From positions 1-64,000 of the forward strand of contig JAEYPH010000103.1 of assembly GCA_023410875.1 (NCBI GenBank): 64,000 bases of DNA. The letters are read 5' to 3'. Shown piece by piece: positions 1 through 9,600 of the stretch (position 1 is the stretch's first letter; the number at the start of each line of letters is the position of its first letter). The DNA comes from Bacillota bacterium (GTDB taxonomy: Bacteria > Bacillota > Clostridia > Christensenellales > UMGS416). A program made the translations under genes and the position numbers. The notes under the pieces were generated by a model. It did no database searches. It saw nothing but the letters and a program-made list of their open reading frames with translations, and was not told the DNA's origin.

Positions 1-314
1 TTCTTGCGATTGATAACTCTTAGTAAAAGAAACTTAAGTGCTAACGGGCATAAAATGTATACAGTAGCCGCGCTTGTTATTATGGTGATCCTTTCAATGA
101 GTTTGTCATCTATAAATACCGGGCCAATCACAATCACGCCTACTACCAGATAGGTGATTATCTTAAAAACAAAAATCGCATGGGTATGAATCGCTATTTC
201 CTTTTTGCATTTCCTGCATTTCACATGTATTGGCATTGGGGTTTTACTTCTGATAATACAGAAGCCCAGATAATCACCATATGACCATTTAGGTCTGTGC
301 GCGTGTCTGGACAT
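1..314 (-). CDS. Small membrane protein with one Cys pair, cut by the window edge
   Basis: Reading leftward from an ATG at 314 gives 104 codons with no stop before the window edge, so the C-terminus is missing. The ATG has a GAGGGTG-like ribosome site 5-6 bases upstream. The N-terminal third is basic and holds CRKCKKE, a single CxxC knuckle. Two hydrophobic stretches follow (roughly residues 48-65 and 75-97), so it is probably a small two-helix membrane protein. It lies 61 bases behind another small CxxC protein on the same strand, and the two may be one unit. I do not recognise the family. An immunity-type role near the toxin locus is conceivable but nothing shows it. Confidence 0.5.
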   Translation of the reverse strand, partial: MSRHAHRPKWSYGDYLGFCIIRSKTPMPIHVKCRKCKKEIAIHTHAIFVFKIITYLVVGVIVIGPVFIDDKLIERITIITSAATVYILCPLALKFLLLRVINRK

Positions 315-375
315 GGTCACCCTCATGCTTATGGACTATATTGCGTACCTAATTTACATACCCCAGTCCTTGAGC

Positions 376-624
376 TTAAAAGCTTTCGGGATCTAATGTT
401 AATCCGCACTTACTACATTCAAGTAGGACTTTATAAACCCTATATCTACCAGCGATACCTACATCACCAGCCCAAGTATCTAGTTTTTTCCCCTCTTCAG
501 AATCCGTTGATATTACGCTGGATATCCACTTTCTGCTCATGATATCGCCGCACTTACTACACCTATACTTTTTGAAAAGAACACGAACCGGGTGCTTGGT
601 TTGAAAATGAACACCGTCAATCAT
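376..624 (-). CDS. Small protein with two CxxC knuckles (zinc-ribbon-like)
   Basis: An 82-residue reading frame with two CSKCG motifs, near residue 22 and near residue 70. This spacing suggests one zinc site closed by two knuckles. Its ATG overlaps the TGA of the frame upstream (621-623) in an ATGA arrangement, which suggests translational coupling to whatever that upstream frame once was. No signal peptide or membrane segment is visible. It is followed by another small Cys-pair protein. Function unknown; base composition is AT-richer than the genes beyond 10 kb. Confidence 0.5.
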   Translation of the reverse strand: MIDGVHFQTKHPVRVLFKKYRCSKCGDIMSRKWISSVISTDSEEGKKLDTWAGDVGIAGRYRVYKVLLECSKCGLTLDPESF

Positions 625-730
625 TTGCTTTTCCCTCGTACATGAGAAACATCACTGATAAGCAAGTCCTTTCCCACATAACCGAGCAGCCTGCCCTTCC
701 ATGTGGGTGTTGCAAGTGCAATTAATGGTG
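621..730 (-). pseudogene. Orphan C-terminal tail of an unidentified protein
   Basis: A frame ending at the TGA that overlaps the next gene's ATG encodes about 35 residues (including WKGRLLGYVGKDLL). It has no plausible start of its own. On the upstream side it runs into the out-of-frame start of a glycosyltransferase gene at about position 730. The coupling to the next gene suggests this is the real 3' end of a gene whose front part was replaced by recombination. I cannot name the family. Confidence 0.3.
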
Positions 731-921
731 TCCCAGCGATATTCGCCGGCGGCCAGGCCCTCGCGGCACACGAACACCCGCACCGCCTGCCCCCGCGCGA
801 CATAGCCCAGCACCCACTGGTGCACGATCATGTTGGCGTACAGCCGCTCGGGGCTGGGGTAGCGGTCGGTCAGCACCAGCGCGGGCAACGGGCCGGCGGT
901 TGTGGGGTTGTGCTGCGGCAT
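731..921 (-). pseudogene. 5' fragment of a glycosyltransferase gene
   Basis: The ATG at 921 is preceded by GGAG at good spacing. The first 64 or so residues read like the N-terminus of a GT-B-fold glycosyltransferase: a short lead, then LVLTDRYPSPERLYANMIVH, a YVARGQAVRVFVCREG stretch, then GEYRWD. After about position 730 the frame becomes meaningless and stops at 652. GC content also drops there, so the gene is cut and joined to unrelated DNA. Only the nucleotide-sugar-independent N-terminal edge of the fold remains, so no activity is expected. Confidence 0.5.
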
Positions 922-1286
922 GATGTCTCCATCTCATTTGTTTTACCAATCTTACCTATTTTAGTATGCCTTGGTTCCTCCTGCAACCGAAGGGATGTCA
1001 ATAAAATGTAAAAATGAAGGAAAACGCATCTGGCTGGTTGATGTCACAATAGAAAGTAAAAAGCATCCTCTCCTTGTAGAAGATGCTCTATTTAGCCACT
1101 ATGGATGTTTTGCGCAGGTGGACCGGCAGGGTTCAAAACTGGGGGGGCAGATACTTCTCCAGCTTTCTGTTTTCTTCCCGAACAAGGTGAAATCTTCTCT
1201 GTCATGACCTTTTCCGCTAAGGCAAAACACAAAACTATTTACAGACCCCCTCCAGGGGAGCAAACCGGCTGAAGCCTAACTTAGTT
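922..1286. other. Intergenic, no supported gene
   Basis: Short open frames occur on both strands but none has a convincing ribosome site, codon pattern or recognisable motif. The stretch may be decayed mobile or toxin-locus DNA. It separates the truncated glycosyltransferase from the leftward Rhs-associated cassette. Confidence 0.4.
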
Positions 1287-1700
1287 TCAAACAACAAATT
1301 GAAAACTATCAAGAATCTTATCGACTTTTCTAACCTCAGAAGTCTTCTTCTCGCTTTGATATGTCGCCAATACAATTTTCGGATACTTTGCAACAATCCA
1401 AAGTTTTACAAACCAATTGTCAGACGCTGTGCCCGCACCATACAACACAAGTTTGTCTTTGTTAGTGGTATCCAATACAAATGAATGATGAAGCTTTATT
1501 TGATTATTATCAATAAACTTTTTAGCCATGACGGAAATATGCTCGTCAAAAGGTTGTTGAATATCCATTGCCGTATAAAATGACAAGGTAATTGCGCCTT
1601 CTCCATTATTATCATAGATTGATGTGTTGTCATCATTTTCCTCAATTATCCAATTATGTGGAATCTCAAAATTCAAATATTCGCCATGTGATACGTTCAT
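1287..1700 (-). CDS. Candidate immunity protein for the orphan Rhs nuclease tip
   Basis: A 137-residue soluble protein that starts 12 bases after the stop of the displaced Rhs module, with GGGAG 8 bases before its ATG. The size, acidic to neutral alternating beta-rich sequence and lack of signal peptide fit a cytoplasmic immunity protein. The 'toxin tip then small gene' order is the rule in Rhs systems. It may belong to a DUF3805-like family, but I am not sure. The assignment rests on position. Its inferred job is to bind and block the PD-(D/E)XK-like tip encoded just upstream. Confidence 0.6.
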   Translation of the reverse strand: MNVSHGEYLNFEIPHNWIIEENDDNTSIYDNNGEGAITLSFYTAMDIQQPFDEHISVMAKKFIDNNQIKLHHSFVLDTTNKDKLVLYGAGTASDNWFVKLWIVAKYPKIVLATYQSEKKTSEVRKVDKILDSFQFVV

Positions 1701-1712
1701 CTCGTTTGCTCC

Positions 1713-3056
1713 CTAATAAAGTTTTAGTACACCAGTCCATTCCCCACCAAATCGTTCACTTGCAGCAGCTGTATATCTAGCGAGCTGACTCAATCCTCTC
1801 GCAATCGCTTGTGGATTGTTGGGCTTTAATTCATAAATAATACGGTTGGTCATGTCTATACCGTCTACTCTGCATTTAGGATTAATACGAAACTCCTTGA
1901 CGGTTCCCGGGCCGTAGTCCATTTGATTATGCATAGCTTTACCTCTTTGGACAGCAGCATTCACTATAGGATTCTGAGTCCCCTTCCCCGTCGTAGTTTT
2001 TGAACCCGCAGAACTCGAATAGCTGGCCAAACCACCAAATACACCGCCCCCAATCGTTGCTGCTACTGTACCCCAATTACCCTGAGCGGCAAACTCTTGA
2101 GGCGAGCCTGAACTTGCTGCTGCTGACAGCGCCGCAACCCCCAAAGCCATTGACGCTCCAATAAACGCACCCGCTGCTACGGTGGCAGCTGTTGTTGCGG
2201 CAGCTCCCCCACTTGCCACTGCGGCAACAGCCAATACAGCAGGAAGCGCGCCGCCCGCTGTAGCAACCACTGCAACGGCAACCGCTGCTACTACTACTGC
2301 CGCTATAGCCCAATGCCACCATTCATGACCGCTCGGATCAGAACGATTTACTGGGCTATTGCCACAATAAGCAAACAGATTACGACCGGTTAGATCGTCA
2401 CTCGGCGCAATCTGACTATCCGGACTAATAAACCTTCCCCACACCGGACTATAATACCTGCTCTGCAGATAATACAGCCCCGTCTCGTCATCGTACCGAT
2501 ATCCCCTATACCGATAGGGGTTTATCTCCCCCACCGTGTCTTTCAAGGTTCCCGTGGTGCTCAGGATATTGCCCCAAGCGTCATAGATGTATTCTACAAC
2601 CACCGTTCCGTCTTTGTCAAAAAGGCCAACGATGTCGCCCTGGGCATTGCGGAAGTAGTAATACGCAACGCCGTTCAGGCTCATGGAGATCAGGTTATCG
2701 TTGCTGTCGTAGCTAGGGAACCGCTGAATAAATGGAGCGTCTGGATTGTGCAGTGGATTTTTTCGTCCTGCAAGGCGGAGGAAGGCGCTTATGCAGCAGA
2801 GCATAAGCAACTGACGACAACGCAGCAGGGCGGAAAAAGACCAAGCAAGACAGATGCTATGCTTTGTTCAGCGGTTCCCCAAGTAAACGCCGTTGGTTCC
2901 GTTGGTCTCATGGGTAACGTTGCCGCCAACCAGCGTATAGGTCGTCGTGACGCCGTTCACCGTCTTGCCGGTGCGGATGCCAGCCTTGTTGTACTGGTAG
3001 GAAATCGCTGTGCCGGACTTGCTCATGCCGGCCAGATTGCGCCCGCCCTGCGCCTA
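1713..3056 (-). pseudogene. Displaced Rhs C-terminal module with PD-(D/E)XK-like nuclease tip
   Basis: From about 3056 leftward the sequence repeats the end of the large Rhs gene: the GGRNLAGMSK stretch, then the conserved RYRGYRYDDETGLYYLQSRYY block, the NRSDPSG end of the core and the same hydrophobic Ala/Val-rich segment. It ends in a different tip of about 90 residues. In the tip, RVDGID followed by YELKP and a QLARY helix match the D...ExK layout of PD-(D/E)XK nucleases. It has no secretion signal or start. An inserted element at 2717-2881 breaks the frame; the longest open frame (from 2810) starts inside that insert. Such silent 'orphan' tips act as donors for tip swapping in Rhs loci. 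Calling this one a nuclease is an inference from motif. Confidence 0.7.
2717..2881. mobile_element. MITE-like inverted-repeat insertion in the orphan Rhs module
   Basis: The insert is bounded by GGGAACCGCTGAATAAA at the left and its near-perfect inverse (TTTGTTCAGCGGTTCCC) at the right. Inside is a second hairpin, GCTTATG/CATAAGC, around 2787-2808. Comparison with the intact Rhs gene shows homology resuming on both sides (around 2716 and 2882), so about 165 bp was inserted between two codons of the YD-repeat region. No transposase is encoded. I could not define a clean target duplication. Confidence 0.65.
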
Positions 3057-3091
3057 ATAGCGCGAAAAGAGCCTGACCGAAAATTACTCGA

Positions 3092-3655
3092 CTATAATTC
3101 TACGACACTTAGACGTGCAGGAACCGGATTGTCCACACACTCAAGATTTTCGCCTTCATCTAATAGCCGTTTGTAAGCATCTATAAAATCTTTTGTCTCG
3201 CCTATTGCATTAAATAATCTATTTGAATTGAGTTTTTGATATAACCCTAGAAAATGTTCCTTAAAGTATCTTGGTTCTAAATTTAAGTATGATAATCGCA
3301 CACCTGCTATACAATCAAATCCCAACACTTCTATAACCTTCAGGTTATCTAAAGCAATTTGGCTATTATTAGGTGTCTCGATCTGTAAAATCATGGTATC
3401 TATACCAAGCTCATGGCAGTGATTAATATACCTGAACAAATAGTCCCTTTCGGGAACTACCTCCAAAATGTCTTGATATGCAAACCACTTATTCCAAGCC
3501 TCTTCCTGTAATTCCTTTGAAATCAAATCATCATCATTATCGTCTAAGGGCCAAGAAACAAAACTTTCTATTCCCCGATAGTTATCTAAGAATGAGGTGT
3601 ATTCATTCTTGAATAGTCCTTTAACAACATAACCATTGTTATATAATTTTTGCAT
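3092..3655 (-). CDS. Candidate immunity protein for the main Rhs toxin
   Basis: A 187-residue soluble protein with no signal peptide. It begins 9 bases after the Rhs stop, with AGGAGG 5 bases before the ATG, so it is co-transcribed with the toxin. The sequence is acidic and helical with a hydrophobic core segment around VIEVLGFDCIAGVRL. I do not recognise the family; position and size make it the cognate immunity protein by inference. Its last codons sit about 35 bases from the point where the displaced Rhs module begins, so the toxin-immunity cassette appears to have been inserted in front of an older tip. Confidence 0.6.
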   Translation of the reverse strand: MQKLYNNGYVVKGLFKNEYTSFLDNYRGIESFVSWPLDDNDDDLISKELQEEAWNKWFAYQDILEVVPERDYLFRYINHCHELGIDTMILQIETPNNSQIALDNLKVIEVLGFDCIAGVRLSYLNLEPRYFKEHFLGLYQKLNSNRLFNAIGETKDFIDAYKRLLDEGENLECVDNPVPARLSVVEL

Positions 3656-3664
3656 AATTCCTCC

Positions 3665-6600
3665 TCAGTATTCTGGGAATATTGGAACATGGTCAGACCC
3701 GTTACCAAAGTGAAAGTGAGGATTTTGGCTGACTATAGATGGTCTATTGGGATGCCCCATATGAATTTCGGCGCGAACACCATATTCGTTACCCCATCCC
3801 TCTAGTATCTTTGCATTGCTCATCGAGATTCCTTTTCGATTTTCTTTCGCCAACTTTATGAGTGCATTTTGATCAGCATTGAAACGAGGAGCTGCCTTAG
3901 GAGCAGAAGCGGGAGCAGATTTAGGGGTGGTTCCAGCGGTCGTTGTCCTTGAACCCTTAGAGGGACTATATCCGCTTGCCCCACCTAATAAAGCACCACC
4001 CGCTGTAGCTGCTACTGTACCCCAATTACCCTGAGCGGCAAATTCTTGAGGTGAACCTGAACTTGCTGCAGCTGATAGCGCCGCAACCCCCAAAGCCATT
4101 GACGCTCCAATAAACGCACCCGCTGCTACGGTAGCAGCTGTTGTTGCGGCAGCTCCCCCACTTGCCACTGCGGCAACAGCCAATACAGCAGGAAGCGCGC
4201 CGCCCGCTGTAGCAACCACTGCAACGGCAACCGCCGCTACAACCACTGCCGCAATAGCCCAATGCCACCATGCATGACCGCTCGGATCAGAACGATTTAC
4301 TGGGCTATTGCCGCAATAGGCAAACAAGTTAAGTCCTGTTAGGTCGCCGCCCCCCGAAATCTGGCTATCCGCACTTATAAACCTTCCCCACACCGGACTA
4401 TAATACCTGCTCTGCAGATAATACAGCCCCGTCTCCTCATCAAACCGATATCCCCTATACCGGTAAGGATTTATCTCCCCCACCGTGCTTGCCAAGGACC
4501 CCGTGGTGCTCAGAATATTGCCCCAAGCATCATAGGTGTATTCTACAACCACCGTTCCGGCATTGTCAAAAAGGCCGATGATGTCGCCCTGGGCGTTGCG
4601 GAAGTAGTAATACGCCGTGCCATTCAGGCTCATGGAGTTCAGTTTGTCGCCACTGTCATAGCGGTAGTATACGCCGTTGGTCCCATTGGTCTCATGGGTG
4701 ACCTTGTCGCCTACCAGCGTATAGGTCGTCGTAACGCCATTCACCGTCTTGCTGGTGCGGATGCCGTCCTTGTTGTATTTGTAGGAGATCGTCGTGCCGG
4801 TCTTGCTCATGCCGGCCAGGTTGCGCCCGCCCTGCCAGGTGTACGTCCACGTGCCGTCACTTAAGGGGTTACCCAAACCGTCATAGGTGATGGCTGCCCC
4901 ATTGTACGAGGTCAGAAGGTCTCCCCAACCCCTGCTGTCGGTGTAGGAATACGTCTTTGTAGACAGCGCCGTGCCCAATGTACCGGTCGTGTAGGCGTAT
5001 TCCTTCTTCTGGCGGATGTTGCCGCCAGCGTCATAGCTCCATGTCCACGTCTTGCCGGCAGCCTGGTTGTTTTCCCGGATCAGCTGGTTGGCTCCGTCGT
5101 AGTCGTAGCTTGTGGTTTTGCTGCCGTCCGCAACGCTGATGATTTTGCCCGCATCGTATTGGTAGGTCAGCGTCTCATTGAAGCCCCCGGCCGTGTGCCG
5201 CTTGTTCTGCACCGTCCTGACCAGGCTGCTCGTATGGGTGCTGCTGGGATTGGAATAGGTATACGTTGTATCGAATATCTGCGTCGTGTTGTTGTCGAAC
5301 ACATTGCGCGCGGACACCCTGCCGTAGGGATCGTATGTCCACGCCGTCTTGGATGACCTGGAGCCGTAGTTGTAGTTGAGGGCGGTCAGCCTGTTGTCGC
5401 CGTCGTAGGAATAGGTTGTTCCCCATACGCCGCTGTTGACCGTTTCACGAACATTGCTAACGTTCCGGTTCAGATCAAAGCTCCAAGTGTACGTATGGTC
5501 ATAGTCTCTGCCATTGATGCCGGTTTCCGTGATGCTCTTCAGCCGGTCTCCCATGTCATAATTATATTTTGTGAACAGGTTGTTGGCGTTGTCCGTCAGG
5601 CTGCCGATGTCGCCGGCGTTGTTGTACATCATGGAGAAACGGTTTGCCGAATCCCCCTCATATTTGATGCCGGTCACGCGGTCCAGTAGATCATAGGCGT
5701 ACTGTACAAAATCACCGTTCCCATAAGTAGCCTTGAGGAGATTGTAGGAGCGGTTAGACGTTTCATAGGTATTTGTTACCAGTGTTCGCGGCGTACCCGA
5801 CCCCACCTGAACGTTGGTCAGCGTCCCCATATTCCCGTAGTTGAAGGTATACGTCGTGTCATTTCCGGAGGTCGTGTTGTTGTGGCTGATCGTCTTGATG
5901 CTATCATCTTCATAGGTATAGGAACTCTGCATTTCCGCGACGCCGTTGTAAAGGCCGGACACCGGCTTGCTCACGCTGGTCATGCGGTTCATGGAATCAT
6001 AGTCGTATACGGTCCTGGTAGCCTGCGTATCCTCCGGAGCCTGCAGCCACAGCAGCGTGCCATACTGGGAGCCATACCCGTATGTGGTCGTATTTCTTGC
6101 GTCATCCACCGTCGTATCGATGTAATTGCCATTGGCCGTATAAGTCGTGTTGGATTCTATGGTAGGCGCGGCGCTGTCGTCCGGATCCACCTTCTTTACA
6201 GAAGTTGGGTTTCCGTTACCCGCATAAGCTGTCGTCGTCTTTTCGTTCGGCGTCTTGGACGAGAGCATATTGTGATATCCATCGAAGGTGTTGGTTGTCT
6301 TGTTGCCCGCGGCATCGGTGATGGACGTGGGGTTGTTGTTGGTATACGTGATATCCGTTTTGCTGTTGTTCTTTGTACCGTCGTTGTTGATGCTGCCGAT
6401 GCTGGTCGGGTTGCCGTTGGCATCGTAGGCAAAGCTGGAACCAAACTCCTCCCGGTATGCCTGGATGCCGTCAAAGTACACGGTATTGGCATTACCGAAA
6501 TAAAGGACGTGCGCAACGATATGGGTATAGGCCTTGGCCGCCGTGGCTCTGCCGGCCACGTACTGCCAGTCGGTGGAAGAAGCATTAAAGGGAAACGAGA

Positions 6601-9600
6601 AATAGGCGTCCGTTCCGTCCGTATAGTGGATTTTTAAGTTCAGTTCGAAATGACGTTCGGCAACGTCCAAGGGCACGGAGTCGCCTTTTGCCCAGCCGCT
6701 TAAGGTGAATACATCGCCGGCAGCGCCGGGGATTTGTATCGACTGATAAAGGTTTTTATTTGTGCTGGCGTCTCCGGTGATCTTGAAGCTGTTGGTATCC
6801 AGCCTGACGCAGTCCGGAGATTCGGAAGGTGTGCGGATATCAGAAGACGTTAGCCGGAGCTCTGTCCAATACAGAGCGTCGCTGTATGTGGTGCCTTGAT
6901 TGCGGAAGTCCCCGTTTTCCACAAGGTTGTACCGGCTGGCGGTGGGCGCTTCTTCCACCTGCAGGCAGTCGAAATACGCTGTTCCGTTGCTTCCCTGGTA
7001 GCACATAAAGGTAAGAACGTCGGAATAGGAGTCCGACGGGACCGTGAAGGTCGCCTCCACCCTCTGCCAATCAGAGTTGGTGTTGATCGCGGGGGAATAT
7101 GCCTTGGGGTAGGCTCCTTGCGTTGTTTGGCATTGAATGACCAACTGAGCTCCTGCGCCCGTGCCGCTCATGCCCGTGGTTTTGATCCAGCCGGAGAGTG
7201 TATAGGTTTTGCCCTTGGTGAGCGTAATGGACTGCTGCAGACGATATATGCCGACTTCATTGCTTCTCGTTATGGCCAATGACTTTGTGCCAATGTACTC
7301 TTCAGCGGTTGAGTAGCTCCATGAGCCCGTGGCGGAGCTGTCATTATACAAGGTCCATCCATCACTATACTCGCAATTGCTATTCTTCAGGTAGTTGACA
7401 ACCGTGTTCTGCAGTTTGGAGCTTGTGGTAAGTTGGTTCGCCTTGCCGGAATCGCTGTCGGTGTCCTTGGCATAACCCGCATACTGCGCGTTCCCCTGGT
7501 CGTCCTGCACGCAGATGGTGTTGCCCATGTCGTTGAACTGCTCGGTTATTTTTCTCCCGCGATAATCCGTAAATATGGTCTGATTATGGCTATAAGCAAA
7601 AGTCAATGTGCTGCCTGCAACCGCATTGTCGAAATATTCCAGCTTCGCAACCCTGTTGGGGAGCGATGTGGAAGTTGTATTGTAAGTGTACTTAACATAA
7701 TATCCGTCAATATCCGTAACCTTATTGAGCAAATGATTGGATGTGTATGCATAGCTTGTCGTTTTGGAATCGTTGTGCGTAATCGTGGTTAGTTCTGTAT
7801 TTGCATTGTAGGCAAAAGCAACATCCTGCAACGCGGTGCTACCGGTTCCTTTGTAATCGATACGGGCCAGATTTGAGCCGGAATACACGAACTGATAGAC
7901 CCTATCCGCACCGTCGGTGATTGTGTTGATATAGAGTCCGCTGGTTGTGGTATAGGTAATGTCGATATAGCTGGCTGTAGCTTGATTATTTTGGAGTCTT
8001 CTTAAACGGCCATAGGTATCGAAGTATCTCTTGTTACCCATCAAGTCGGTGATGGAATACTTATAATTTCCGGTTTCATTGTTCTTAAGGGTAAGGGACA
8101 GGCCGTCCTCATCCTTATAGGTGTTGGCTGAATCGTATTTAAAATAGTGCCTGGTTCCGTCCTCATCTTCCCAGACATAATAGGTGGAGTCTACCGACCA
8201 CTGATAGACCTTCTGGTTGAAGTTTGTTCGCCAACCGTAGCCGCACCCAAAGGAGTTGTTGCTCTTGTCATTGGCATTGTATACGTGCTCGATTGCTACA
8301 GGCATCAACTCCCCATCATAACCAATATCCTGATGCTTGAACACCAGGTTCCCGGTGAAATCATTGACATAACCGGTACCCGCGCGCCCGACATCCTGGG
8401 TGTGGTAATTCCAGTAATTTTCCAGGCCGCAGTTGTTTCGGAAGGCGATATACAGAACAGGCCGTGCTCCTGAGCCATTGTCGGATGAATAAAAGGTCTT
8501 GTTCTCTGCAACAGTGCCGTTTTCCACGGAATCAGGCAGCTTGAACATCATGCCGGTATTGCTGCCTGCATACCATTCTCTGGCGATATCCGTTATGTGC
8601 CAAGTATACCAGTTGGCATTTTGCACCAACTGATAGTCAACTATGCTTATGTCAAATGAAGGTTGATTGCTCCACTGCAGCGTTTCGGACTCCCATGCAG
8701 CATTTACTTTATGGACTTCCATTTGAGAAACAACGGTGCTGTTATATGGGCGATAAATCTGTACATACGAATCTACTACAACATCAGCTGCGGAAAGAGC
8801 CGGCAGGTTGTCATACATTAGATAAATGCGTTCTTTGCCATATGTGGAGTGATATCCTGCTTCTATGTATGCAGACGTATGTGAAACATCGTCTTTATTT
8901 GAATCGACCTGTTTATCTCGGATGTTATCTATGCTCAAATCTGCAACAACAACGGGATCAATGATGACCGGCCATGCGCGGTCCGTGGCCCCCATCCACT
9001 CCATCGAAGGCGCATAAGTAATTCTGCATTGGTTATTCGCCGTGTCCAGCGTTACGGCAACGTCATAATTCACCTCACCATCCGCATCGACCATATACGG
9101 CGCCGGCATGATGAAGGCAGGGTCGCCATCCGTCTTTCCTTCGGGATAAAAGTTGATGGACTTATCCTTTTGCAGGACAGGCGTCAGCCGATCCGCGATC
9201 ACTTTATATGTATAAACCAAGGGCTTCACGGGCAACGATTTTACAATCACAGATTCCTTAAGCTGCTCCGGCTGCACGCTATATTCGATATCAATATTGG
9301 GCAAGACATCGGAGTATTGCACGGACGATTCCAGCTTGGTCGGGATTGTTTTTTTATGATCATCGGAAACCGAGGCGAACCTCGACTTGTCGGCAGCTTT
9401 CACAGCACTTTTTACGGTATTATATGCTCCTTCCAGTATGAACCCCAGCGTATAGCCGTTTTTGGATATCGAAACAGGTGCGCCGCCAGGCTTGAAATCT
9501 ACCGGCAGCCTGATGTCCACACTGCTGGCCGTGTTCTGCAAAATCTCGTTGCCGTCCTTGTCTGTTCTGGAGACAAGGGTATTATCCACGTCCTCCCATT

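Noticed and set aside
621..803. An independent 60-residue gene
   Set aside because: Its first part is an out-of-frame reading of the glycosyltransferase fragment; only the last 35 or so codons look real, and they lack a start.
971..1207. 78-codon frame in the left gap
   Set aside because: No ribosome site or motif, and neither strand shows a codon pattern better than chance.
1713..2810. A 365-residue stand-alone Rhs gene starting at 2810
   Set aside because: That start lies inside the inserted inverted-repeat element and has no secretion signal; homology to Rhs continues upstream of the insert.
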